Shown: positions 9,389-17,339, numbered from the stretch's first letter. The stretch is DNA of 64,000 bases from Desertimonas flava (GCF_003426815.1 NZ_QKYK01000018.1:49579-113578), one strand, 5' to 3'. Notes: a model not told the origin generated them from the sequence alone. Numbers and translations: made by a program.

Positions 9389-9733
9389 TCAGGTTTCGGG
9401 CGTGTCGACGAGGGAGGCGAGGTTGGGGAGGATGGTGATCGCTCGGTCGAGGCGGGTGATCGAGAAACGGCGCAGCAGGGCGTCGCGGGTGCAGATCACG
9501 ACGATGTCGCCGCCGCTGCCCCGGGCACGGCCGGCGGCCCCGACCAGCACGCCGAGACCGACGTCGTCGAGGCCCTCGAGCCCATCCAGGTCGACGGCGA
9601 CGGTGGCGCCGATGTTCGAGCCGATGGCCCGCACCAGCGCGTTCTGCAGCGTCGGCAGCGTGGACAGGTCGAGCCGGCCCGCCAACTCCACCACCGCCGT
9701 CCCGGCCACCTCGCGCACGTCCGCCCGCAACAT
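9389..9733 (-). CDS. STAS-domain protein (anti-anti-sigma factor-like)
   Basis: This 114-aa protein is a single STAS domain: VVELAGRLDLSTLPTLQNAL, then TVAVDLDGLEGLDDVGLGVLVGA. In SpoIIAA/RsbV-type antagonists the equivalent loop reads D-S-S/T-G and the Ser is phosphorylated. Here it reads D-D-V-G, with Asp57 in the Ser position, so it cannot be phosphorylated there and may mimic the phosphorylated form. No anti-sigma kinase is adjacent. ATG 9733 lies 8 nt after TAGGGT (9747-9742), a likely leaderless start. It could instead be a stand-alone STAS protein of other function. Confidence 0.85.
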   Translation of the reverse strand: MLRADVREVAGTAVVELAGRLDLSTLPTLQNALVRAIGSNIGATVAVDLDGLEGLDDVGLGVLVGAAGRARGSGGDIVVICTRDALLRRFSITRLDRAITILPNLASLVDTPET

Positions 9734-9827
9734 CGCCGCTCACCCTACGGGGCTAGCGCGCGTCGGCCATCGGAACGCGGCGGCTCCGTGAACGATCGGC
9801 GCCGCTCGAGCAGCCACACTGGCACGA

Positions 9828-11318
9828 ATGGGGATTCCTGAGGGCCGGTTCAGCCGGCGCGATCTCGCCCGGTGGAGCCTCTTCGGTGGGGTCTCGATCG
9901 GCGCGGTCCCGGCCTGCGGTCGCGGGGGATCGGTCGCCGCGGCCGGACGGTGGGCGGGCCTCCCGTCCACCACTCCCGCCGCCCCGTCGGGAGTTCCTTG
10001 GTGGCTCCGGGACAACTTCGCCCCGGTGTCCGACGAGGTCGACGCCGTCGACCTCGAGGTGCAGGGGGCGATCCCGCCGTCGCTGAGCGGCCACTACGTG
10101 CGTAACGGGTCAAATCCGGCGGCCGGCGACTCGCCGCACTGGTTCTTCGGCGACGGCATGGTGCACGGCTTGCGCCTCGAGGGCGGGCGGGCCACGGCGT
10201 ACCGCAACCGCTACGTCCGCACCGTCATGTACGAAGCGGCTGCCGGCTTCGGGGAGGGGCCGCCCGGCGGTGCGTCCAACCAGTCGAACGTGTCGAGCAT
10301 CTGGCACGGCGGTCGGCTCCTGACGAGCGGCGAGGTCGGTCTCCCGTACGTGCTGAGGCCCGACGATCTCAGCACGGTCGGCGCCCACGACTTCGCCGGG
10401 CTGCTCACCTCGTCGTTCACCGCCCACCCCAAGATCGACCCGGGGACCGGTCGCATGCACTCGTTCGGCTATGGCTTCCTGCCGCCGTACCTCACCTACC
10501 ACGTGATTGAGCCCGACGGCACGATGTCGCACACGTCCACCGTCGACATCCCGCTCAGCACGATGATGCACGACTTCGCCATCACCGAGACCGACGCCGT
10601 CTTCTGGGACCTCCCCGTGGTCTTCGACCTCGAGGCCGCCGTGCGCTTCATCGAGGACGCCGCCGACCCGGCCAACTTCCCGTATCGCTGGCAACCAGAC
10701 GCCGGCGCCCGGGTCGGGGTGATGCCGCTGGCGGGAGGCCCCGTCCAGTGGTTCGACATCGACCCGTGCTACGTCTTCCACGGTGTCAACGCCGCCCGGC
10801 ACGGCACCGATGTCGTGCTCGAGGTGTGCGCGCTGTCGTCGATGTTCGAGGAGGGCCAGGTGCTCGGCGGGGTGCCGACGCTTCGTCGCTGGACCTTGGA
10901 CACGAACACCGGGCGAGCGACCGAGGACGTCCTCGAAGCGGAGCGCGCCATCGACCTGCCGACGCGCGATCCCCGGCTGGTCGGGCGCCCCTACCGGTAC
11001 GGCTACCTGGTGGAGAGTCGCCCGGCCAGCGACACGCTCGACCTCGGCGGCGTGGTCAAGTTCGACGTGACCACGGGCGCCAGCGACGTGTGGGATCCGG
11101 GTCCGACCGCCCACGGCGGCGAGTGGTTGTTCGTACCCGCCGATGACGACACGGCCGAGGATGCCGGCCACCTGCTCGGGTTCCTCCACGACGACGCCAC
11201 GGGCGTCACCGACTTCGTGATCATCGACGCCACCGACGTGACCGCCGGCCCGATCGCCCGCATCGCCCTGCCCCAGCGTGTGCCGTACGGGTTCCACGCC
11301 GCCTGGATCCCCGACTGA
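9828..11318 (+). CDS. Carotenoid oxygenase (RPE65/CCD family), exported
   Basis: This 496-aa protein belongs to the Fe(II)-dependent carotenoid cleavage oxygenases. The four expected iron-ligand histidines appear as TAHPK (His200), MMHDF (His248), VFHGVN (His318) and PYGFHAAW (His490 near the C-terminus). The N-terminus has a twin-arginine motif (FSRRDLARW) and a hydrophobic stretch ending AVPACG, so export by Tat, possibly as a lipoprotein, is likely. The substrate (carotenoid, apocarotenoid or stilbene) is not deducible. CACACT lies 7 nt before the ATG. No carotenoid genes are adjacent. Confidence 0.9.
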   Translation: MGIPEGRFSRRDLARWSLFGGVSIGAVPACGRGGSVAAAGRWAGLPSTTPAAPSGVPWWLRDNFAPVSDEVDAVDLEVQGAIPPSLSGHYVRNGSNPAAGDSPHWFFGDGMVHGLRLEGGRATAYRNRYVRTVMYEAAAGFGEGPPGGASNQSNVSSIWHGGRLLTSGEVGLPYVLRPDDLSTVGAHDFAGLLTSSFTAHPKIDPGTGRMHSFGYGFLPPYLTYHVIEPDGTMSHTSTVDIPLSTMMHDFAITETDAVFWDLPVVFDLEAAVRFIEDAADPANFPYRWQPDAGARVGVMPLAGGPVQWFDIDPCYVFHGVNAARHGTDVVLEVCALSSMFEEGQVLGGVPTLRRWTLDTNTGRATEDVLEAERAIDLPTRDPRLVGRPYRYGYLVESRPASDTLDLGGVVKFDVTTGASDVWDPGPTAHGGEWLFVPADDDTAEDAGHLLGFLHDDATGVTDFVIIDATDVTAGPIARIALPQRVPYGFHAAWIPD

Positions 11319-11352
11319 CCCGGTTCCGGGCTCGCCGGCGCGGGTCGCGAGG

Positions 11353-11376
11353 CGAGAAACTTCTGCTGATTTCTCG
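11353..11376. promoter_or_regulatory. Inverted repeat upstream of whiB
   Basis: CGAGAAA (11353-11359) and TTTCTCG (11370-11376) form perfect 7-bp arms 10 nt apart, about 45 bp before the whiB start. The position suits a regulator site in the whiB promoter; a weak hairpin ending the upstream gene is the alternative. Confidence 0.4.
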
Positions 11377-11419
11377 TCGAAAAGGGCAAGCACGGGCGTG
11401 GCGCCGACTCTGGACGGGC

Positions 11420-11752
11420 ATGAGCAACACCGCCACCACGGCCGGGTCCGTCGCCGGCGTCCGATCGATCGCCCGCTGTTCCGACGGCGAGGGCACGTTC
11501 GCCCCATTGTTCTTCTCGGAGGACGACTTCGACCTCGCCCGGGCCAAGGCGATCTGCAGGAAGTGCAGCCTGCGGCACTCCTGCCTCGAAGGCGCCCTCG
11601 AACGTGGCGAGGCGTACGGCGTCTGGGGAGGTGAACTGTTGACCGACGGCGTCATCGTCGAGACCGTTCGCCGGCGCGGCCGCCCGCCGAAGATCGGCCT
11701 ACGCGACCTCGTGGTGGACGAGGTGCCGGCGCCACCCCACCGCGTGGCCTGA
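11420..11752 (+). CDS. WhiB-family iron-sulphur transcription factor with AT-hook
   Basis: This 110-aa protein has the WhiB cluster cysteines at 20, 46, 49 and 55 (C-x25-C-x2-C-x5-C), the GVWGG turn at 67-71, and a basic C-terminus with RRRGRPPK, an AT-hook-like motif reminiscent of WhiB7. WhiB proteins bind a [4Fe-4S] cluster and the sigma-70 region 4 domain to regulate transcription. The subfamily is not certain; an AT-hook alone does not prove WhiB7. The start follows GACGGGC with GACTCT 8 nt upstream, so SD and leaderless starts are both possible. Confidence 0.93.
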   Translation: MSNTATTAGSVAGVRSIARCSDGEGTFAPLFFSEDDFDLARAKAICRKCSLRHSCLEGALERGEAYGVWGGELLTDGVIVETVRRRGRPPKIGLRDLVVDEVPAPPHRVA

Positions 11753-11778
11753 TCGGCACGCCAGTGCTGCGCAGGCGG

Positions 11779-12219
11779 TCACGGCGCCGCGTCACGTCCG
11801 CGTCCGCGTGTGCCGGTCGCGCCCACGACGGCGCGACAACCGGCGGTGAGCACGACGAAGACGACTGCTGAGAATGCCAGCGCGACGACGAGTCTGAGGG
11901 CGGGCGGGCCCGGATCCAGGCCGACCGCCCGGCGCAGATGGTTGGCACCGACGATGAACAGGAGTGTCAGCCACCCCGGAGCCCACGCGATCCGCGCTGC
12001 AGGCCGCCCCGCGCCGGTCGGGTCGCGACCGCGGCCGTCAGACGGGGCGGATCGACGGGTGCGGTCGTCGGATCGGTCGAGCCGGGTGGTGCCGGGTGCT
12101 GGCACCGGAGCGATCGGTTCGCCGCCTGCCCTCACCGTAGCGACGGCGGAGCGGCCAGACCGGGTCGAGGCTCTTCGTCGGACCCGGTGGGGCACCCCGT
12201 CGCTGCTGAATCGCGGCAA
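11779..12219 (-). CDS. Possible small membrane protein (uncertain)
   Basis: This minus-strand frame encodes 146 residues whose second half looks protein-like: two hydrophobic segments (WLTLLFIVGANHL and LRLVVALAFSAVVFVVLTAG). The first 70 residues are Arg/Ser/Pro-rich and probably not real, so the true start may lie near 12000. Another minus frame (12038-12439) holds a further hydrophobic stretch, CWLANAFIVIAVVNAVAAI, which could be the front of the same gene before a frameshift. I recognise no family. Confidence 0.3.
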   Translation of the reverse strand: MPRFSSDGVPHRVRRRASTRSGRSAVATVRAGGEPIAPVPAPGTTRLDRSDDRTRRSAPSDGRGRDPTGAGRPAARIAWAPGWLTLLFIVGANHLRRAVGLDPGPPALRLVVALAFSAVVFVVLTAGCRAVVGATGTRGRGRDAAP

Positions 12220-12474
12220 CAGCGTTGACGACGGCGATCACGATGAAGGCGTTGGCTAGCCAACAGGTGAACCCGATCCCTGCGGGATGTCCGCTGACGT
12301 AGCGATCAGCCGAACCGCCTCGATCCCGAGCTGGCGCGATCGATCGTCCTCGCCCACTTCGGTGAACTCTCCTCGGCGGCGTGTGGCACAGCCTCTTGCC
12401 GGGGTTGGCGTCGTGAGTGTTGGCAGGAACCGCAATCACGCTGCGGCCGAATGCTATCTCTAGGGTTTTCTAAG

Positions 12475-12519
12475 TCTTTATAGCGGTTTCTCCTATAAAG
12501 AGCTAGAAGCTGCTAGAAT
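12475..12519 (+). promoter_or_regulatory. Promoter and operator-like inverted repeat of the ATPase gene
   Basis: TCTTTATAG (12475-12483) and CTATAAAGA (12493-12501) are perfect 9-bp arms with a 9-bp spacer. TAGAAT (12514-12519) is a good -10 box 6 nt before the GTG start, and the inverted repeat covers the -35 zone, a position suited to repression. A direct repeat of GCTAGA lies between them. Confidence 0.55.
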
Positions 12520-12525
12520 CCTGCC

Positions 12526-13707
12526 GTGGACCCGCGTCGAAACCCGTACAGCCCTGGGGCCGGACTACCGCCGGCGGTGCTGTCGGGTCGCGATCGGGAT
12601 CTCGCGCAGTTCGAGATTCTGGTCGACAGGGCGCAGCGCGGTCTCACATCGAGGAGCATCGTCTTCACCGGTCTACGGGGGGTCGGCAAGACTGTCCTCC
12701 TCAACGAGCTTGCCGCGACTGCGAGAGCTCGCGGTTGGATCGTCGCACAGGTTGAGGTCGAGCACACGAGCGTCGATGAGTTCGCGCGAAGCATCTCCCG
12801 TCAGTTCACGCAGGCGGCGCGCCGTCGACGGGGTTGGCTCGACAAGACCAAGTCGCACGCAATCGATGCGCTCCGGACGCTCGCCGCCTTCAACGTCACG
12901 GTGCAACCTGACGGAGCGTTCACATTCGGCTTGAACGTGGAGCCTGGCAGGGCCGACTCTGGTGCACTTCAAGGCGATCTGCCCGACCTCGCCGAGGCGC
13001 TGGCCGAGGCGGCCAACGAAGATGGGGTGGGCGTCGTGCTGTTCATCGATGAGATGCAGGAGCTCGACGAAATCCAAATGTCGGCCGTGTGCCGCGCTTG
13101 CCACCGGGCCGGCCAGCAGCAGCTGCCGTTCTACGTCGTGGGCGCCGGACTACCGAACCTCGCCGCCGCGTTGGCCGACGCTGAGTCCTACGCCGAGCGG
13201 CTCTTCGAGTACAGAGAGATCGACCGGCTCTCCGACCCCGCGGCCAGGGAAGCGCTCGTCACGCCAGCTGCTCAAGCTGGTGCGACGATCGACGGCGATG
13301 CCGCCACATTCATTCTCGACGAGTCGCGGGGCTATCCGTACTTCATCCAGCAGTTCGGCAAGTCGACGTGGGATGCCGCGGTCAATGACGACACGATCAC
13401 CTTCGATGACGCCGTGCTAGGTGTCGCCGAAGGCCAAGCGCTCCTCGACGTCGGCCTCTACCGCTCTCGCTGGGAGCGTGCGACTCCGACTGAGCGAGCG
13501 ATGCTCGGAGCGATCGCCGTCGACGGTGAAGGCCCCGCCGCTATCGGTGAAGTCGCCAGCCGCCTCGGAAAATCGACGACCGCAATCTCACCCGCCCGCG
13601 CTCAGCTGATCTCGAAGGGCATCATCTATGCGCCGGAGCGAGGCCAGATCGCATTCACTGTGCCAGGGATGGCCGACTACGTGCGTCGCCTCGACAACGA
13701 CGCTTGA
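12526..13707 (+). CDS. AAA ATPase (STAND/Orc-like ATP-binding protein)
   Basis: This 393-aa protein has a Walker A motif GLRGVGKT at residues 49-56 and a Walker B VVLFIDEMQEL near 168-178. A C-terminal part (about 300-393) contains a helix-turn-helix-like region (IGEVASRLGKSTTAISPARAQLISKG). Similar ATP-binding proteins are scattered singly in actinobacterial genomes and their role is not established. Base use is less GC-rich than the neighbours and the upstream DNA is AT-rich, so lateral gain is plausible. The start is a GTG 6 nt after TAGAAT, probably leaderless. No partner gene lies beside it. Confidence 0.8.
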   Translation: MDPRRNPYSPGAGLPPAVLSGRDRDLAQFEILVDRAQRGLTSRSIVFTGLRGVGKTVLLNELAATARARGWIVAQVEVEHTSVDEFARSISRQFTQAARRRRGWLDKTKSHAIDALRTLAAFNVTVQPDGAFTFGLNVEPGRADSGALQGDLPDLAEALAEAANEDGVGVVLFIDEMQELDEIQMSAVCRACHRAGQQQLPFYVVGAGLPNLAAALADAESYAERLFEYREIDRLSDPAAREALVTPAAQAGATIDGDAATFILDESRGYPYFIQQFGKSTWDAAVNDDTITFDDAVLGVAEGQALLDVGLYRSRWERATPTERAMLGAIAVDGEGPAAIGEVASRLGKSTTAISPARAQLISKGIIYAPERGQIAFTVPGMADYVRRLDNDA

Positions 13708-13898
13708 TGGGCCGCTTCGAACCCTCCGACTCAACACGTGCGCTTCGTGCATCGGCCAGCTGCGGACCGTTCTGGCTCTGATCGCGACGCTGAGCGCGGC
13801 GGCATGAGCGGTGACGGCGCGCCGGGTGGTCGTGCGAGGACTACGAATGACATCACCCAGCACAGCTGATCAACGGCAGTAGCGCTGCGCGGAGGCGT

Positions 13899-14462
13899 TC
13901 ACGGCGAGGGCGGATCGAACGCCATGGTCGCCGTGGCGTCCAGCGTGACGTCGCCGATCGCCGCGCCGACGATGGCGACATCGGTGGGGTTGGTGTAGCT
14001 CACGCGCACCCGCACGACGTCGCCGGCGACCGACACGGAGACGTCGAGCGGCCCGAGCTCGGTGACGCGGCTCGCCGCTGCGGTCGCTGCGCCGGCGGGA
14101 TCGGCCGACACGCTCGCCGCCCGCGCCGCCTCCCGAGCGGCGAGCTCGACGGCCAGTTGGTCGCGGGCGACGAGGGCCACCTGGAGCACCCCGAGCACGA
14201 AGACCACGACGAGCGGCATCGCCATGGCCAGCTCGACCGCCGCCTGGCCGCGATCGTCGCGGACCGACCTCGCCTCGCTCGTACCGTGTTGATGGGTGTT
14301 CGCTGCGCTCACACCGTGTCGAGCGGTGCTCGCTGCGCTCACACCGGTTCGATGCGTGTTCGCTGCGCTCACACCGTATTGATGGGTGCTCGCTGCGCTC
14401 ACACCGTATTGATGGGTGCTCGCTGCGCTCACACCGTGTCGAGCGGTGCTCGCTGCGCTCAC
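13899..14462 (-). CDS. tadE: TadE-like pilus protein with repeat-derived N-terminus
   Basis: The core has the TadE signature: DDRGQAAVELAMAMPLVVVFVLGVLQVALVARDQLAVE. The GQAAVE motif fits prepilin-peptidase cleavage after Gly with Glu at +5, followed by the hydrophobic helix. TadE pseudopilins help assemble Flp pili. The start is ambiguous: six 30-bp repeats (14283-14462) each carry an in-frame GTG, at 14462, 14432, 14402, 14372, 14342 and 14312. GTG 14462 overlaps the flp stop as GTGA, like the other junctions of this operon, giving 187 aa with 10-residue N-terminal repeats (GVSAASTHQY type). Starting at 14312 gives 137 aa. Confidence 0.85.
   Translation of the reverse strand: MSAASTARHGVSAASTHQYGVSAASTHQYGVSAANTHRTGVSAASTARHGVSAANTHQHGTSEARSVRDDRGQAAVELAMAMPLVVVFVLGVLQVALVARDQLAVELAAREAARAASVSADPAGAATAAASRVTELGPLDVSVSVAGDVVRVRVSYTNPTDVAIVGAAIGDVTLDATATMAFDPPSP
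14283..14462. repeat. Six in-frame 30-bp tandem repeats over the flp/tadE junction
   Basis: Six consecutive 30-bp units share the core CGCTGCGCTCAC; units 2 and 6 are identical to each other, as are units 4 and 5. On the coding strand each unit reads GTGAGCGCAGCGAGC plus a variable half. Because 30 is a multiple of three, every unit adds ten residues and one possible GTG start to tadE. The outermost unit contains the flp stop codon. Confidence 0.92.
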
Positions 14463-14701
14463 ACCTTGTCGATGACGGAGTCGATGACCCTGTCGAACAG
14501 GCGGCCGACCTTGGCCGCCCCGCCGCCGGCCGTCGCCCAGGTGATCACGAGCACGGCCACGAGCGCGGCGGCGAGGAGCACGAGCGCGTATTCGGTGGTC
14601 GCCTGACCACGATCGTCGCGGAGGCGGTGCCGGGCCCGCTCGAGGCGCTCGCTGGCGACGGCGAGGACGGTCAGGTGGGCGCGAAGGATGAGCTCGTACA
14701 T
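14459..14701 (-). CDS. flp: Flp-type pilin
   Basis: This 80-aa protein carries DDRGQATTEYALVLLAAALVAVLVITWATAG: a cleavage site after Gly, Glu at +5 and Tyr at +6, then one hydrophobic helix. These are the features of Flp/Fap pilins processed by TadV-type peptidase. The charged leader before the site is about 33 residues, longer than in many Flp pilins. The gene lies 42 bp after tadC and its TGA overlaps the first possible tadE GTG. No prepilin peptidase gene is in the window. Confidence 0.88.
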   Translation of the reverse strand: MYELILRAHLTVLAVASERLERARHRLRDDRGQATTEYALVLLAAALVAVLVITWATAGGGAAKVGRLFDRVIDSVIDKV

Positions 14702-14743
14702 CTGGACTCCTGGAGGTGGTGGGCAGGCGATGGTGGCGGTCGA

Positions 14744-15520
14744 TCAGAGCGGGGAGTCCCGCAGCGACGAGAGGGCGCCGAGGATCGCCGGCGCGACGGA
14801 GAGGAGCACGAACGAGGGCAGGGTGCACGCGACCAGGGGGAACGACAGGCGGACCGGCAGGCGCCGAGCGGCCGCCTCGCCCTGGCGGCGGCGTCCGGCG
14901 CTGGCCTCGTCGGTGAGGCGGTCGAGCACGGGTGCCAGTGGGAGGCCGTCGCGCAGCGCCGCGGACATGGCGTTGACGAGCGCCAGGGCGCTGGAACCAC
15001 ACCGGGTGATGAGCTCGCCGAGGGCCTCGCCGGTGCCGTGGCCGCGGTGCAGTCGTTGCTCGACGGCCGCGAAGGCTGGACGCACCGGGCGAGGAGCGAG
15101 GCGGGCCAGATCGGAGAGCGCCTGCGTGGGCGATCGGCCCGACTGGAGACAGGCGACGAGCAGCTCGATGGCATCGGGCATCGATGCCTCGACGGCGGCG
15201 CGGTCGGCCGCCGCGGCGCGCCGTCGACGGAGCGAGCGGAACACAATGGCCACGACGGCGCCGACGACGACGAGCACCGGCCCGGCGGCGATCGCGACGA
15301 CCCCAGCCGTTGCGAAGGAGGCGACCGCGACCACGCGATGCCGGCGTCGATCGGCGGCGGCATCAGGTGGCGGGGCGGCCACCTCGGCGGCTGCGTCGCC
15401 GCTGGCCGTGTCGAGCCGCCCGGGGACCGGGCGCGATCGGCCCGGTGGCCGTTGCAGTGCCGTGCCCGCGGTGACCACCGCGGCCACGGTGGCGATCGTC
15501 GCCCATGCCGACGGGGTCAT
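14744..15520 (-). CDS. tadC: Tad secretion membrane protein TadC (T2SSF domain)
   Basis: This 258-aa protein has the GspF/T2SSF layout: N-terminal helices (WATIATVAAVVTAG and ASFATAGVVAIAAGPVLVVVGAVVAIV), then a cytoplasmic helical part with MPDAIELLVACLQSGRSPTQALSDLA, and a C-terminal helix (LPSFVLLSVAPAILGAL). TadC pairs with TadB as the inner-membrane platform of the Tad pilus. Its ATG at 15520 overlaps the tadB stop as ATGA. Membership is clear; TadB versus TadC is assigned by gene order and sequence. Confidence 0.88.
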   Translation of the reverse strand: MTPSAWATIATVAAVVTAGTALQRPPGRSRPVPGRLDTASGDAAAEVAAPPPDAAADRRRHRVVAVASFATAGVVAIAAGPVLVVVGAVVAIVFRSLRRRRAAAADRAAVEASMPDAIELLVACLQSGRSPTQALSDLARLAPRPVRPAFAAVEQRLHRGHGTGEALGELITRCGSSALALVNAMSAALRDGLPLAPVLDRLTDEASAGRRRQGEAAARRLPVRLSFPLVACTLPSFVLLSVAPAILGALSSLRDSPL

Positions 15521-16206
15521 CGTGGCCTGCCGATGATTCGCTGCATCCACCACCAGCCGACGAGGTTGAGGATGGCGCCGAGGATGACGGCCAGGTAGCC
15601 GGGCGGGGTGGCGAGCGCGCCGCGGACGTTGGGCTCGGTGAGGACCAGCAGCGCGAGCAGGGCGATGGGGACGAGGGTGAGCACGCGCGCCGACAGCTGC
15701 GCCTGAGCGCTGTGGGCGACCTGCTCGTCGGCGATCGCCGCACGCGTGCGCAGCGTCGCGGCGACCCGCTCGAGCGGAACGGCCGCCGGCCCGCCGAGGT
15801 CGGCGCAGGACCGGACCACGGTGAGTGCCAGCCCCGTGGCCGAGGCTGGATCGACGACACGCGCGTCGGCGGTGGCGAGGGCCTCGACCAACGACCGGCC
15901 GCGCCTGACGGCGGCGAGGATCGGATCGATCGACGGCGCCATCGCCTCCCGCCGCCCGGTGGCGTCCTCGAGCGCGGCGGCCAGGGTGGCCCCGGCCCGT
16001 AGCGACCGGGCGGCGTCCTCGCACCACTGCGCCACCATGAGGTCGCCGGGTGAAGCGGACCGGCGACGCGGTCGCGGCAGGACCGGGCGCCGGAGCCGGC
16101 GCTGCTGCGAGCTTCGCGGCCGCTGCACCGCGCCGGCCCCACGCACGCCGGTGAGTCCGACCGCCGTGACGGCGACGGCGATGAGCACCATCGATGCGGT
16201 GGTCAC
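15517..16206 (-). CDS. tadB: Tad secretion membrane protein TadB (T2SSF domain)
   Basis: This 229-aa protein starts with a hydrophobic helix (MVLIAVAVTAVGLTGV), followed by a T2SSF-like region (WCEDAARSLRAGATLAAALEDA), and ends with two helices (LTLVPIALLALLVLTEP and GYLAVILGAILNLVGWWWM). It is shorter than proteobacterial TadB, as often seen in Actinobacteria. The GTG start at 16206 overlaps the stop of tadA as GTGA, and its own stop overlaps tadC as ATGA, so synthesis is probably coupled along the operon. Confidence 0.88.
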   Translation of the reverse strand: MTTASMVLIAVAVTAVGLTGVRGAGAVQRPRSSQQRRLRRPVLPRPRRRSASPGDLMVAQWCEDAARSLRAGATLAAALEDATGRREAMAPSIDPILAAVRRGRSLVEALATADARVVDPASATGLALTVVRSCADLGGPAAVPLERVAATLRTRAAIADEQVAHSAQAQLSARVLTLVPIALLALLVLTEPNVRGALATPPGYLAVILGAILNLVGWWWMQRIIGRPR

Positions 16207-17339
16207 GCCGGCCGCTCCCACCGTCTCGTGCGCGCGGGCCCGGTGATCACCTCGTCGTCCCGGACGAGTAGCCGGACGGTCGGCTCGCCGTCGCCGGCGC
16301 CCACGATCTCGCCCACTTCCGCCACGCGCCGGCGTCCACCGGCCGCTCGTTGGACGTGCACGACGACGTCGAGGCAACGGACCAGATGGGCCCGGATGGC
16401 GGCGAGTGGCCACGTCGGGGCCGACTGCATCACCAGGGTCTCCAGCCGGCGGAGCGCGTCGGTGGCGCTGTTGGCGTGCACGGTGGACAGCGAGCCGTCG
16501 TGGCCCGTGTTGAGCGATTGGATGAGGCTGAGGATCTCCCCACCGCGCACCTCACCGACCACGAGGCGATCCGGGCGGAGCCGCAGTGCCGTGCGAAGCA
16601 GGTGGTCGAGTGTGATCTCGGCGACGCCGTCGGCGGTGGCGGGACGAGCCTCGAGGCGGACATGGTGGGCGATCCGTGGCGCCAGCTCGGCGGTGTCCTC
16701 GAGCGAGACGACGCGTTCGCCGGGTGCGACGAGTCCGAGGAGCGCCGACAGCAGTGACGTCTTCCCCGACGACGTGGCGCCGGAGACGACGACGTTGCAC
16801 CGGCGGTGGATGACGTCGGTGAGCAGATCGACGACGGTCGGCGGGGCGAAGGCCGAGAGTGGGAGCGGTTCGCTGCGGAAGCGGCGCAGCGACAGCGAGG
16901 TGCCCCCGAGCGACACCGGTGGAACGACGGCGCACACCCGGGTGCCGTCAGCGAGCCGTGCGTCGACGACGGGTGTGGTGCGGTCGAGGCGACGGCCGAG
17001 CGGGGCGAGGATGCGCTCGATGACGACGGCGAGCTCGTGTTCGCCGATGTGTCCGTGAGGGTGGACGTCGCCACCCCGGTCGACCCAGACCTGCCCACCG
17101 GCGTTGACGAGCACCTCGTCGACGCGTTCGTCGTGCAGGACGGCGTCGAGCGTTCCGAGTCCGTCGAGGCGAGCCACCGCCGCCCGGACGAGGCGTTCCG
17201 ACTCGTCCGGGCCGGCGAGGGGCGCGAGGCGCTTGAGGTGCACCCGGACGGCAGTCTCGGCCCGGCCGGGTTCGGATTCGGCGGCCGCGCACAGCGCGCG
17301 GACGAGCCGGTCGTCGGGAGTGTGGTCGGTGGCGTTCAT
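16203..17339 (-). CDS. tadA: Tad pilus assembly ATPase TadA/CpaF
   Basis: This 378-aa secretion ATPase (VirB11/CpaF type) powers pilus assembly. Its Walker A motif is GATSSGKT at residues 187-194, followed by ERVVSLEDTAEL (Asp box), RLRPDRLVVGEVRGGE (Walker B) and the His box in TGHDGSLSTVHANS. Length and motif order match CpaF without extra domains. The ATG at 17339 overlaps the tadZ stop as ATGA. Placement between the TadZ-like and TadB genes confirms a Tad rather than a type II system. Confidence 0.95.
   Translation of the reverse strand: MNATDHTPDDRLVRALCAAAESEPGRAETAVRVHLKRLAPLAGPDESERLVRAAVARLDGLGTLDAVLHDERVDEVLVNAGGQVWVDRGGDVHPHGHIGEHELAVVIERILAPLGRRLDRTTPVVDARLADGTRVCAVVPPVSLGGTSLSLRRFRSEPLPLSAFAPPTVVDLLTDVIHRRCNVVVSGATSSGKTSLLSALLGLVAPGERVVSLEDTAELAPRIAHHVRLEARPATADGVAEITLDHLLRTALRLRPDRLVVGEVRGGEILSLIQSLNTGHDGSLSTVHANSATDALRRLETLVMQSAPTWPLAAIRAHLVRCLDVVVHVQRAAGGRRRVAEVGEIVGAGDGEPTVRLLVRDDEVITGPARTRRWERPA

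Larger units (their letters stand above)
11753..12525. other. 0.77-kb weakly coding stretch with an AT-rich end
   Basis: Apart from the uncertain membrane ORF, no convincing gene lies here. On the minus strand, short protein-like pieces appear in different frames, which suggests a decayed gene or sequencing frameshifts. The last 80 bp (about 12450-12525) are strikingly AT-rich for this genome and form the promoter of the following ATPase. A 14-bp perfect palindrome, GTTGGCTAGCCAAC, lies at 12251-12264. Confidence 0.5.

Noticed and set aside
12251..12264. 14-bp palindrome GTTGGCTAGCCAAC
   Set aside because: Single occurrence in a decayed region, not near a promoter; kept only as a note.
13708..13898. 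Gap between the ATPase and tadE
   Set aside because: No gene, repeat or clear terminator could be supported there.
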